The notes beneath the pieces were generated by a model. The model was not told where the DNA came from and searched no databases. It worked only from the letters and a program-made list of their open reading frames with translations. Shown in pieces: positions 1-10,305 of a DNA stretch of 64,000 nt; within the stretch, counting starts at the first letter, position 1, and each line of letters opens with the position of its first letter. The stretch is taken from positions 227,566,611-227,630,610 of the forward strand of contig NC_056740.1 in assembly GCF_019279795.1 (NCBI RefSeq), read 5' to 3'. Origin of the DNA: Protopterus annectens (Eukaryota > Chordata > Ceratodontiformes > Protopteridae). The translations under genes and the position numbers were made by a program.

Positions 1-2
1 GC

Positions 3-422
3 TATGCACTGGAGCCGTGGCTGATGACACCCATCAGAAATGCACACACACCTGAACAGAAACGCCATAATGAGGTACATGCACAAACATGAAATGTAAT
101 CGAGCGTGTGTTTGGGTTGCTCAAGTCACGGTTCCAGTGCCTGGACACATCTGGTGGAGCCTTGCAGTACTCACCAACTACATGTACCCAAATTGTCATG
201 GTATGTGCTATGCTACATAATATGATCCTGCAAAAACAGCTACAGCAGGAGCAGCATAGGCCCGGGCCAAACAGCCCCCCACCATTGCCAAGGCCATCAC
301 AGGCAGAGCGTAACTCGGAGGAGGAGCAACCTGAGCCTGCCCCAGTAGGCAGAAGAAGGCGTGCCCAGTATGCTTTGGCCTTGGCAAAGAGGCAACACAT
401 AGCACATACACTGGCTCAGTAG
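3..422 (+). pseudogene. PIF/Harbinger transposase (HARBI1-like DDE nuclease), C-terminal part
   Basis: Family knowledge: this nuclease cuts and joins Harbinger transposon ends together with a Myb-like partner. Seen: reading from base 3 gives YALEPWLMTPIRNAHTPEQ, then NVIERVFGLLKSRF and CLDTSGGALQYSP, then AMLHNMIL, the usual order of the HARBI1 C-terminal third. The Glu of the VIERVFG block, the likely third DDE catalytic residue, is present. A TGA at bases 90-92 interrupts the frame where Arg is usual. The 5' part lies outside the window. A Pro/Glu/Arg-rich tail runs to a TAG at 420-422. Another Harbinger copy near 27.3 kb shows the same blocks. The family call is firm; whether the copy was ever active in this form is unknown. 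Confidence 0.87.
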
Positions 423-830
423 GAACCCTGTAAATGATACCTCTCTCTGACTCACACATATAGTAAAAGGGATGCCTAACTTGACACTACCTGTTTTCAA
501 ACATGTATAGGGAGTGTAGTATGTGCATCCAACATAGGCAGCCCTGCAGCACCACCTGAGGCATGATTGCCATGTGTTAAGCAATATAAAGCAGTGCTAA
601 ACAGCTTTTACCACTATTTAGTATATGTAAACAAAATTGCACACACTAACTAGCACAACTTTGGTCAATGTTGAGAAATATTGGGCAACGTTCAGCAATG
701 TTGGTTAATGTTGAGCAATGCTGGACAAGCTTGGTCAAAGTTGGGCATAGCTGAACAAAAGCCAACATGCTCATATTTGCTCTACTGGCCCTTAAGCAGT
801 CTGGTCTGCTCAGTATGAAATTTTAAAGCA
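423..830. other. Non-coding tail beyond the Harbinger transposase, including short degenerate repeats
   Basis: No reading frame is supported here. Bases 660-762 hold degenerate iterations of a word like CAATGTTGAG at roughly 11-bp spacing (sAATGTTGrG, TTGGTCAAnGTTG). This may be the subterminal repeat region of the Harbinger element at 1-422, but I did not find its terminal inverted repeat. Confidence 0.4.
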
Positions 831-900
831 GTGACAGACCTCGAACCCAGGATACTATGCACTATAGTCATAGTACTGAACCACTAAACCATGACAGTAT
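831..900 (-). repeat. tRNA-derived SINE head (A and B box)
   Basis: The reverse complement reads like a tRNA: an A-box-like TGGTTTAGTGGTTCAG, then CCTGGGTTCGAGG as B box. The same head recurs on the plus strand near 16.6 kb and 19.65 kb. No mature tRNA cloverleaf is convincing, so this is a SINE or SINE-like module, not a tRNA gene. Confidence 0.6.
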
Positions 901-1061
901 TTCACTGGGCAGTATGTATGAAGAAATGTTGATAAGTCTATGCAAAGTATCTCATGGAAACCCTGCAGGCACAGCATAATCCCTGTCGAGTTATGACACA
1001 AAGGTGAGCCCTGCAGTAAAAATAGAACCTGATTTTCAACACACATATAGTATAAATGTTA

Positions 1062-1215
1062 ATATTGGTCATGTTCACACACATTAACAAATGTAGTGGA
1101 CTTCAGACAGCAACATTCTGTAAGGTCACACTGGGCATGCTCACACACTTGAATAAATGAGACAAATGTCAGGCAACAAAACACTGAAAGGCCAAACTGG
1201 GCATGCTCACACACT
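1062..1215. repeat. Diverged tandem repeat, ~68-70 bp unit, about 2-3 copies
   Basis: The phrase ACTGGGCATGCTCACACACTT occurs at about 1130 and again near 1197, and a weaker version (TGGTCATGTTCACACACATT) at 1063. Spacing is close to 68 bp. No coding capacity. Confidence 0.6.
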
Positions 1216-1614
1216 TAAGCCATGTCTGAGTACAGCAGTGGGCCACACATATACGGCAGTTGCATGTGTTAACCCAGTAACCTCTCACTATTCACCAATC
1301 CGCCTTGTGCACACAGTTATATGACAACAGACACATATATAATATATTGGAACCCTGTCATAATCAAATATGTTCTGCTGATACTTAGGTTGTTCATAGA
1401 AAGTGGGAAAGCAAAGAAGATAAAAAACCTGCAATCAGTATCATCAATAAACAATGTGCACTCCGAACATTATCATAGGTTCATAGGTTGATACTAGGCT
1501 ATCCGCCCTAGGGCATTTATAAGCCTAGCCAGAGTGTGTTTGGCTTTCGCAACCCTGTTAGATTAGTAGACTGTGCCTGTGAATAGTAGGTCACACAAGA
1601 TAGCCCTTTTATGT

Positions 1615-4401
1615 TTAGGTTATTGTGCCTCTGTCTAGCAGGGACCCAGAAGAGATCCCAGGGGTAAACATACAATCACCCATCCACTCATCAAGATTTC
1701 TCCTGTAGAGGGTCAGTGAGGGGCTCTGCCTATGTGGGACTGGGATCTTATTCCAGAGTGAGGGGAGCTTCTGGGATATGAATCTGTCCCTCCAGCGTGT
1801 CCTATTAATATCTGTGCTGAGGTTTAAGTCCCTGGAGCATGTAGCTCTAAGGGATTCGGATATCCTGAGGTGGAGCATGTCCATTAATTCTGGGTTGGAC
1901 ATGGCTTTAAACATCAGGCACAGATCGCATCCGAGTAGGCGGTAAGCGACTGAGTAGAGCTGGAGTTACTTTAGCCGAACTGCGCAGGGCATCTGTGTGA
2001 GTCCCTAGGTCCACTTGGTGAGGTACTTTTGTGGCCATTACAGTTGCTGCAGGTGTCGGGTAAGGTACATCCCAAATGGGGCATTGTATCCAGTCATGGG
2101 CCTGATGAGTATAGGGGCACAATGACCTCACTTGATCTAGATGAGAAACCTTTTGGGATAAAATGGGCTATATAGAAGGTCTGTCTAACCACTTTGGCGA
2201 TGTGATTGTCAAAGGCGAGATTACTATCTACTCGGGTCCCCAAATCCCTAATAACTTCTTCCGTACTTAATGGATTACCACCTATGTGGTAATGTGTGGG
2301 CACTTTGTTATTCCCAAAGGGAATGACTATGCATTTAATGGCATTTAGCTGTAGGCCATGGCTCTGGCACCAGTTATCCATCTCTGTGAGACCCTTTTGG
2401 AGGATGCTTGTGCCAGCTGGAAAGTCGATTATGGCAACCAGTTTGCAGTCATCTGCGAACTTGGTCAACCATATTCCTCCTGTGGTAGCCTGTACATCAG
2501 AGAAATATATACTGAACAAGAGAGGTCCCAGGACTGAGCCTTGTGGGATGCCACGTGTAACTGGTGTAGAGTCAGACATGGCACCTGCAATACTGACCAT
2601 GTGGGTGCTATCCCTGCTCCAGTTAGCAATCCATCTTGTGACATATGTGTTGATATCTAAGCTGGTGAGCTTATTTATGATGCCTGAGTGGGGTATTGTG
2701 TTGAAGGGTTTCTCAAGGTCCAGGTAGGCTGTGTGGACTACCTTCCCTACGTCTATGGACCTGGTAACTGTTTAAAGAAGTCGACCAGGTTCAAAAGGCA
2801 AGATCTGCCCTCAACAAAGCCGAATTGGGTAGGATCCAGTGTCTGAAGGTTCCTGATGTCTTTGTGTATGAGTTCTATGATGATACACTCCATAGCTTTG
2901 CAGACCAGGCTAGTTAGGCTTATAGGGCGATAGTGTCAGGGGTCCGTTGTGGCACCACCTTTGTGGAGTGGGACCACTGTTGCTGTACGCCATTCCTTGG
3001 GTACATATCCTGTAGTAAGTCTGATATTGAACAGTGACTTAATGTGAGGGTTACGGTCTTCATGAAGCTCATGTAAGACGCAGGCCGGGACACCATCTGG
3101 TCCCATTGATGCTGTGTTGTCTGCTTTGGAGAGGGCAGCTCTCACCTGTTCATCTGTGATGTCAGGGAGGCTACACTCTGTTGGGATGGACATTTGCTCT
3201 TTAGGGGGGATGGGGGAGACATTTGCACTGAACCTGTTTGCCAGGATGTTGGCAATGTCTGTGGGTTCAGTGTATGTTTTGTCATTTTGCAGTAACTCAC
3301 AGCATATCTGGGAGTTGCCACCCAGGTTCCTGACAGAATTAAATAAGGCTTTGTGATTGTCCTTAGTATCTGGTGCAATTTTCCTTTCAAAGTGGGCCTT
3401 AGATGAATTCATGAGTGATCGTAGCTTCTTGCTAGTACTGATCAGAGATGTCTTCCCATTTTGGGATTGTGCTCTATCATGTAGTAGCCTCCTCCTTTCA
3501 TTGTATAACTTATTTATGGCCAGGGTCCACCAGACAGGTCCCCTGCCTTTGGAGGAGTGAGTCTTGTTTTTATTTGGGATAGCACAATCCATGCATTCCA
3601 GTAGGTGTCCATAGAATGCATTTGTAAAGGATTCAGCGGTCTGAGCCGTATTTACCACTGTCCCAGGGTCTTTGAAGGATACCACCTCGGTTTTGAGAAG
3701 TGTGATGTTTGCTTTTGAGAAGTTCTTCACTGAGATTACCTAGGATGGGGGTGGGGATGGGATATGGATGTCCAGTGAGATAAATGTATGGTCTGACCTT
3801 ACCAATGAGGGGCATACCTCTGGTGTGGAACATAGAGTCCCCATGTTGGTGATGATCAGGTCCAATATGTTTTCCCCTCTTGCAGGTGTGGTAACCAGTT
3901 GTGTCATAGCATTTGAGTTCATAAATTCTAGCAACTGTTGGGCGAGGGTGTTGGGGCTTGAGTAGTATTCCCAGTCAATGTTTGGGTAGTTGAAGTCACC
4001 CAATATAATGGTGTTTGGAGAGACCTTCATATTCTCCAGTGTTCTCAGGAAAGCCAAGTGGGGTTCCTGAGTTTGGGAGGGTGGTCTGTAGCAGGCTACA
4101 AACTGAAAGGCAGTTTTGCCCACTGTTAGTTGCACATGTATGGTCTCTGATGCTTTGTGCAGTGCTACTAACCTGGAGGTGTGTGTATCTGTGATGTATA
4201 TGGATACTCCCCCTATTTTTGTTGGTCGGTCCGAGTCTTGTGGCTGAATAGCATGGTATGAAGTATAACCTGGTAGTGCTGGGGTGCTCTCGGGAGCCTG
4301 AACCAGGTGTCTGTTACTGCACAGATATCGGCATTCTCCATATTGAGGAGAGTCTTGAGTGCATGCATTTTGAGGTTTAGACATCTGGTGTTGAGCAGCA
4401 T
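1615..4401 (-). pseudogene. CR1 ORF2: APE endonuclease plus reverse transcriptase (broken)
   Basis: Family knowledge: ORF2 nicks the target and copies the element RNA by target-primed reverse transcription. Seen: the endonuclease part has ADICAVTDTWF (the usual catalytic Glu of the TETW block is Asp), LGDFNYPNIDW and VRSDHTFISLD. The RT part has MGPDGVPACVLHE, EWRTATVVPLHKGG, then after a stop YRPISLTSLVCKAME, TPVTRGIPQGSVLGPLLF and the catalytic box KFADDCKLVA. The C-terminal block (1914-1615) has RWRDRFISQKLPSLWNKIP. Frame changes lie near 3740, around 2930 and between 2760 and 2600, so no full protein can be made. Spacing to ORF1 is short, as in CR1. Confidence 0.9.
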
Positions 4402-4429
4402 TACCCTTAGTTTCTTTTACCTTGTATTG

Positions 4430-5403
4430 TCTATGGAGGTGGGTTTGTCTTTTGAGCCTTGCCTAAAAAAGGCACTATGGGGGTGGCAAGAGCCTTAGCC
4501 AGTATTCGAACGTCCAGGGTTGACAGGTGCAAGCCATCCCTAGTGAAGCTATGTGGCATGTTGAGCATGTCATCCCAGGCTGACAGACACTGGATCCCCT
4601 TTGAATGACACCAATATGTTAGCCAACTGTTAAAATTGATCAGTTTGTCTGTATACTGTGCCATCATTCTTGGTGAGGTAAGATGCTACACAAGGTCAGG
4701 GTCATACTGGCCTGGGCTACATGATCAGAGAGCTCCTCTATGTCTCTTGTCATGTAGTCCAGGGAGGAACGTCTGAGGTAATTCACACCAGCATGGACAA
4801 TGATGGAGCCATATTTGTACTTGCTTTGGAGTTACCTGAGTGCATGTGTTATGTGGCGGATCCTGGCACTCGACAGACAAGCCAAAGTGACCTTCTCCTT
4901 GTTCAGCCTGGTGAGTGGGACGTCAGTGTGTCTGACAATAGAGTCACCTATTACAAGTGTATTAGGTGTGTTGTTTAGCCCTAAGGGCAGTGACTGTGTG
5001 GCACACTGACTTTGTGAACTATGTGATATGTGGGTATTGTTGTGGGGTAGCAGTTGTTTGGGTGTCTGCTTTGGAGGTCTCTGCTGCTTAGGCAGATTTT
5101 ATTTAGAGCCTCCAAGTATGTTTTTGTGTGGTAATGTATTTTGTTTGCTGTTGCTATAGGTCTATGTGAGACTGGATTTGTGGTGTGTGTGGTTACCTTC
5201 ACCACCTGATAGACTGTGCCAGTCATGGGTTGAGAGAACTCAGCCTCCTGTTTGTCTATATAGTTGCATCTCTCACATATATCTGAGTTTGTTGGAAGGA
5301 GGAGAGGGTTATCTGTGTACATAAGGCAGTTGTAACATTGCCCCAAAATTCCCATATTCACCAGCTGGACTGGAGAGTACACACGAAACCGACCTTTGGA
5401 CAT
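4430..5403 (-). pseudogene. CR1 ORF1 with zinc-knuckle-like start and SGNH/GDSL esterase domain (broken)
   Basis: The minus-strand frame opens at 5403 with MSKGRFRVYSPVQL, followed by a Cys-containing segment (QCYNC...ICERC). Further on, reading across about 4975-4480, the three SGNH hydrolase landmarks appear in order: VIGDSIVRH (block I, catalytic Ser), VHAGVNYLR (block III, Asn; canonical GxND-like) and TRDGLHLS (block V, Asp and His). Esterase-bearing ORF1 proteins are known from CR1/L2-group LINEs of fish and reptiles. Stops fall between blocks I and III and before block V, so it is dead. The esterase assignment rests on motif order and spacing. Confidence 0.75.
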
Positions 5404-5545
5404 GCCAGGATATTATGGTGAAATACTCTGTTGACTGATCAAAAAGGATCAGTAGGGTGTTAAGTGTGTAAAAGAGTATAACAGGGGTTTAGTGCTCAGG
5501 TTTGTCGGTGTTTTGGAAAGATTATCTGTGAAGGAGTCCAGACAG

Positions 5546-5929
5546 AACCATGACACTTCCTTCAGCTATGTCATAAATAGCAATGTACACTCAGATATGT
5601 CCTGAGTCAGGGCCAACTGCACCTGACTGACAATGCCAACATCCTGTCAGACAGGCCCATACATACATACCCACCTCCCACTGACAAAAGGCCCTATCAT
5701 CATACCAGGAGATATCACATGTAGAATGGGTAAACAGCTCCTTTCAAAGCCGAAAACATAGCATCAATTGGATTACATTGTTTGCCTATATGTGTCATAA
5801 GTGAACTGCAGAACAAACAGACCCTGCACTTGAACAGTCTGTTGAGCCTCACCCTCTCTACAGGATCTGAAACTGTTGAATGGGATACAGCAACATATGG
5901 CACACCCCACAAGTGTTGGTGCACAACAG
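5546..5929. other. No gene or recognisable element
   Basis: I see no supported frame or repeat here. It lies between the minus-strand CR1 and a plus-strand CR1 remnant and could be more decayed sequence of that remnant. Confidence 0.4.
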
Positions 5930-6372
5930 ACCATGGGAACTATAGTCCTATAAGCCTATGAAGTCTGATCTGCAAGGCCATGATGTCCATTATGATTGAA
6001 GTCATAAACAGAGTTATTAGAAGCTGACAAACACACAACCCTACCAACTTTGGTATGTTCATGGACAGATCATGGTTCCCAAACCTGCTAGACTGTTTGC
6101 AAGGCAGCCACCCAGGACATACATCACTGAAAGGAGCTACACACGTCCAACATAGACTTTGAATAGCCCTTTATCAACATCCCAGACACATCTTGTATCC
6201 ACAAAATCAACAATCTGTGCATAAATATGTATTGTCATATGAAGGAATGGCAATTTGTCCACAGATAGATCACACAAGCTAAGAATTGTGGAGTCCTGTT
6301 CAAGCTGTTAACACCTGCTGTCCCACATGGTTCATTCCTGGGATTGCATAAAACAAAGTGCACACACATTAC
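5930..6372 (+). pseudogene. Decayed CR1-type reverse transcriptase fragment
   Basis: Frame-shifted translation gives NYSPISL then SLICKAM (compare YRPISLTSLVCKAM in the CR1 at 1.5-5.5 kb), NPTNFGMFMDRS (NPTQFGF-type block), IALYQHPRHIL (KAFDTIPHHIL-type block, first catalytic Asp region) and GSFLG near 6340 (GSVLG-type). Many stops occur and no frame is longer than a few dozen codons. It is on the opposite strand to the CR1 next door, so it is a separate, older insertion. Confidence 0.65.
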
Positions 6373-6374
6373 CA

Positions 6375-7458
6375 TGTCCAGTCTGATGATGTCAGCATCC
6401 TACAAGTATAGCAGGAGAAAAAAACCCACCCAGTAAAGCATATAGCATGTTGTGTTAATGTGGTCTCTTTAGTATCATAACAGAGTTAGGTAGGGGGTTG
6501 AATCCTGCACTTGCTGAATGGGGGTGTGTGTGTGATTTCCTTTGAGAAGAGTGCCCATTTTGGAGACTAGGAAAACACATTAAAATAGGTAGATTCCTCT
6601 TTGGCAAGTCTGATGATGTCAGTATCCCACAAATACAGCAGTGAAAACAAACTTCCCCAGTAAAGCATACAGCACGTCGTGTTAATGCGTAACTCTCTAG
6701 TATCATAACATAGGTAGGGGTCTGAATCCTGCAATTGCTGAGTGCGTGTGTGGGGGGTGTGTGTATGATTTACTTCGAGAGGAGTGCCATTTTTGGAGAC
6801 TGGGAAAACACATTAAAAGAAGTAAATTCTTCTTTGGCAAGTCTGATGATGTCAGTATCCCACAAATACAGCAGTGGAAACAAAATTCCCTACTAAAGCA
6901 TATAGCGTGTCATGTTAATGCATGTTTCTCTAGTATCATAATTTAGTTAGGTAGAGGTTTGAATCCTGCAATTGCTGAGTGTGTGTGTGTGATTTCCTTT
7001 GAGAGGAGTGTCCTTTTTGGAGACTGGGAAAATACATTAAAAAAGGTAAATTTCTCTTTGGCAAGACTGATGATGTCAGTATCCCACAAATACAGCAGTT
7101 GAAACCAAATCACCCAGTGAAGCATGTAGCACGTTGTGTTAATGCATACCTCTCTAGAATCATAACATGGTTAGGTAGGGGTTTGAATCTTGCAATTGCT
7201 GAGTGTGTGTGGGGGGGAGGTGTATGTGTGTGATTTCCTTTGAGAGGAACTCCCTTGTTGGAGACTAGGAAAACACATTAAAAGAGGTAAATTCCTCTTT
7301 GGCAAGTCTGATGATGACAGTATCCCACAAATACAGCAGTGGAAATGAAAACTCCCAGTAAAGCATATAGCGCGTCATGTTAATGTGTATCTCTTTAGTA
7401 TCATAACATAGTTAGGGAGGGGTTTGAATCCTGCAATTGCTAAGTGCGTGTGTGTGTG
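6375..7458. repeat. Tandem array, ~231-bp unit, almost five copies
   Basis: The anchor AGTAAAGCATATAGC begins at 6432, 6659, 6892 (ACTAAAG), 7116 (AGTGAAG) and 7357, giving spacings of 227, 233, 224 and 241 bp. Each unit also has GTCTGATGATGTCAGTATCC, GGTTTGAATCCTGCAATTGC, a short TG run of variable length and GGAGACTGGGAAAACACATT. Length changes come mainly from the TG run. GGTTTGAATCC resembles a Pol III B box, so the unit may derive from a SINE. The short apparent ORFs of about 60-80 codons are repeat artefacts. Confidence 0.92.
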
Positions 7459-7544
7459 ACACTGTTGATCAATGTGTTGTGGGTTTTGCTTTTACTACTG
7501 TATGACATATCAGTAAAACAACAGTATGTGCATTGCACACTTCA

Positions 7545-7655
7545 GGTATCTGTGTGACAAATACATATATGTACATATATGTACATGTGACCTCAGTTGG
7601 TATCTGTGTGGCAAATACATATATGTACATGTGACCTCAATTAGTTCATAGGTGT
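7545..7655. repeat. Short tandem duplication, ~60 bp unit
   Basis: TCTGTGTGACAAATACATATATGTACAT...GTGACCTCA is followed by a second copy, TCTGTGTGGCAAATACATATATGTACATGTGACCTCA. The segment ATATATGTACAT is itself palindromic. Confidence 0.75.
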
Positions 7656-7659
7656 GAAG

Positions 7660-9060
7660 CCTGCTTTCTACACAAATACATCTGTTACCATTGACAGTTT
7701 GTGCTTCTGCTTCTTAGACCTTAGGTCACATATGTATGTATGTGACAAGGCCAGTCACTGTAGTGATCTGTGGCCTAGGTCATCTGTGTCACACACACCC
7801 ATGACAGTTTCTATAGAATAGTGTGAGTGAGGGTTCATGCCTGGGGTATATTTCAGACATGTTCAAACACAACACAGTCTGTCAATAATGGGCATTCATT
7901 ATAGGTGTACAACAACTCTGTGGCATACAGACCCCTTATTGCTTATGTGATACACCGAATGACATCAGAATACCTTTGGAAATGTGAATACCAAAGGACA
8001 GATGGCATAACATGTGGCTGTATGTACACATCGGTACCCCTGCTACATGTTGTGGGCTACTACCAATGTGGTACTGTCAGGATACTATATATAGTAAATG
8101 TGGATGACTATGTTATAGTTGGCTTATAGCTCTACAGCATGGATTGGTCAACAGGTATCTGTCTGTATGATACCCTTGTGGAGGATAAGTGTCTCATCCG
8201 GAGAATGCATTGTAGGCCACTGTATGCATTACCAGATGTGGACGGACATATCTCTAGTGTGTTTGCTTGTACCTAGGATGACTGCATGCCAAACAGGAGT
8301 GGTCCCAGGAATGGGTGGCGGTCAATACCACTGGTTACTGGTATAGTATAGTACTGGAAGGATTCAAATGCTACTGTGTATCCTACATCTGTGTGTCAGT
8401 TGTCAAGACATCATCTAACAATTGGTTAAAGTCAGGCTGTTGACGTTATGTATACTACCAGAATGCAAACCAATTACCAATATTAACAGTATCACCCACA
8501 GCATAGTGTCAAACCATATCATACACACATGTGTACCCAAGTTGTAACATATGTGTAGTAAAATGTATACTGGCCACCAATAGGAAATATGAAGTGTTAA
8601 CACTGTGTAATACAGGGCATGTCACCCTTCCCATGTGTCCTCTATGCACGTACACCAGACAGTGCACCTCCACCATGTTCACAAATGTACACCTGCAAAT
8701 CTGTACTGCACACATCACACACGTACCGTCCACTCACCAACACATGCTGCCAGTACCACACACATCAGCCAAGTGGCACATGGATGGACAATACATTTCT
8801 GGAATTAACACTGGTGTAAACAATACTACATTGATAATCATAGCTTTAATGCATCATGCCTGCTCAGATATACCTACAAGGATATCATTACCCTTTACTG
8901 TTGACAACATGCTAGCATTGCTACGCTGCTATTAGGTCACCCTGTGCATCAGCACCATGTTAGCCTTTTCCTGCATCAATGTCACAGATGACAGCAGGTG
9001 GCACAGTTTCATCATATGCAGAGGGTGTGTTGTTGGTTTGCCAGAGCCCGACAATGACCC
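7660..9060. other. No gene recognised
   Basis: Only short chance frames occur. The longest, of 134 codons at 8531-8935, is rich in His, Thr and Cys from CA/TG-rich sequence and resembles nothing I recognise. This stretch lies 3' of the Myb/SANT gene at 9.4-11.9 kb and may be the remainder of that transposon. Confidence 0.4.
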
Positions 9061-9071
9061 ATTCAATCAAC

Positions 9072-9072
9072 A

Positions 9073-9112
<40 letters not shown>

Positions 9113-9210
9113 AGGGACAACAGTACAGCATGGGTCAATGTTGATGTAATGTGTGTGTGTATGTGTTAGCCCTAGGTGTTTGGTTTATGTGTGTGTGTGT
9201 CTGCATGCAC
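9072..9210. repeat. (TG)n microsatellite and TG-rich tail
   Basis: An uninterrupted (TG)n run covers about 9075-9109, with shorter TG runs at 9150-9165 and 9188-9202. Confidence 0.9.
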
Positions 9211-9392
9211 ACAGTTCCACCTTGTGGCTGCCAAATATGGGAGATTGTGGGTAATAGGTACTATTGTCAGAGGCAGAGGTATGTCGACTGGAACCATGTC
9301 CCTGCTGGGACTAGCCAGAGCAACGTGCACGTGGTCGTCTAGGACGGTCTATTGACAGCCCAGCCCCAACATTGCTGGGGCTGGTACTGCCA

Positions 9393-10247
9393 CTACGGGA
9401 GCGGCTGGGACTTGTGTGTCGTCCGCGATGACTCCCAGCTGATGATGTTGCTGGCATACATCCACATCGACGTCTCAGCCATCCTGCACTGTCCTGGCAC
9501 ATGGACATTACATTGTGGAGGACATCTATCAATGACCTCGGTGTAATTACAGATGGCACCAGCAAGGTCACAGATGCTGTCATTGATAGCGGTGTTATGA
9601 GCCCTGTGCTCTCTTAGTCCCTGCCTGGTGTACCGTTCCATATGTGCCTGTGCCTGCATTACAGCCTGTAACATACCTGAGGTTGTGAGACCTGTGGGGG
9701 CACACCTGTCAGGGGCATTACGACCAGCAGTGCTCCCACGAGAACCGCTGGACATATGCCTATGTGGTACCATTCCAGGTGTCTGGGTATGGCTGCTGTG
9801 TGGGGTTGCATGTGCCATAGATACCACACTATCCTGGTCAATGCCTACTGTATGCTTTTCCTCAGCTAAGGCCATTGGTGTTGAGGGATGTATTAGCAGT
9901 ATGAATGTGCACATAGATGGGGTGGAAAGCTGTGTACTGTCGATTGGCGGACCAACGACAGACCCTGTCAAACCTGCCTGCGCCACAACACATGTATCAT
10001 CATGTCCACTATTCGTGGCAGTGACTTCAGGTTCCCTGTTGCACTCATCCAACAAAACCTCAGCACCTGTGAGAGGATGACAGGAAACACACTTTACAAT
10101 CTGTACAGTATGTAAGCACACATGAACACATGCACACATGCACACATGCACACATGAACACATGAACACATGCACACATGAACACATGCACACATGCACA
10201 CATGAACACATGCACACATGCACACAAATATACTACTCAGTCAAGTT

Positions 10248-10305
<58 letters not shown>

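Larger units (their letters stand above)
1466..5545 (-). mobile_element. CR1-clade LINE, near full length
   Basis: Reading on the minus strand, ORF1 (5403-4430), ORF2 endonuclease (4401-3740), reverse transcriptase (3730-2094) and the C-terminal domain (1914-1615) follow in normal LINE order. The 3' end closes with repeats of ACCTATGA at about 1478-1466; short 3' tandem repeats instead of poly-A are typical of CR1. The 5' limit is approximate: sequence upstream of the ORF1 start (5404-5545) looks like 5' UTR. Both ORFs carry stops and frameshifts. Two other copies in the window (13.0-13.8 and 39.5-40.7 kb) share its RT and 3' region. Confidence 0.88.

Noticed and set aside
2296..2727. 143-codon plus-strand frame
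   Set aside because: It is the complement of the CR1 reverse transcriptase block that contains FADDCK.
6381..6400. CTGATGATGTCAG as a ribozyme core
   Set aside because: Recurs in each ~231-bp unit but lacks a GAAA element at the right spacing and has no stem I or III.
6375..7458. CRISPR-like array
   Set aside because: Repeats are ~231 bp and directly adjacent with no spacer-repeat alternation; the genome is clearly eukaryotic.
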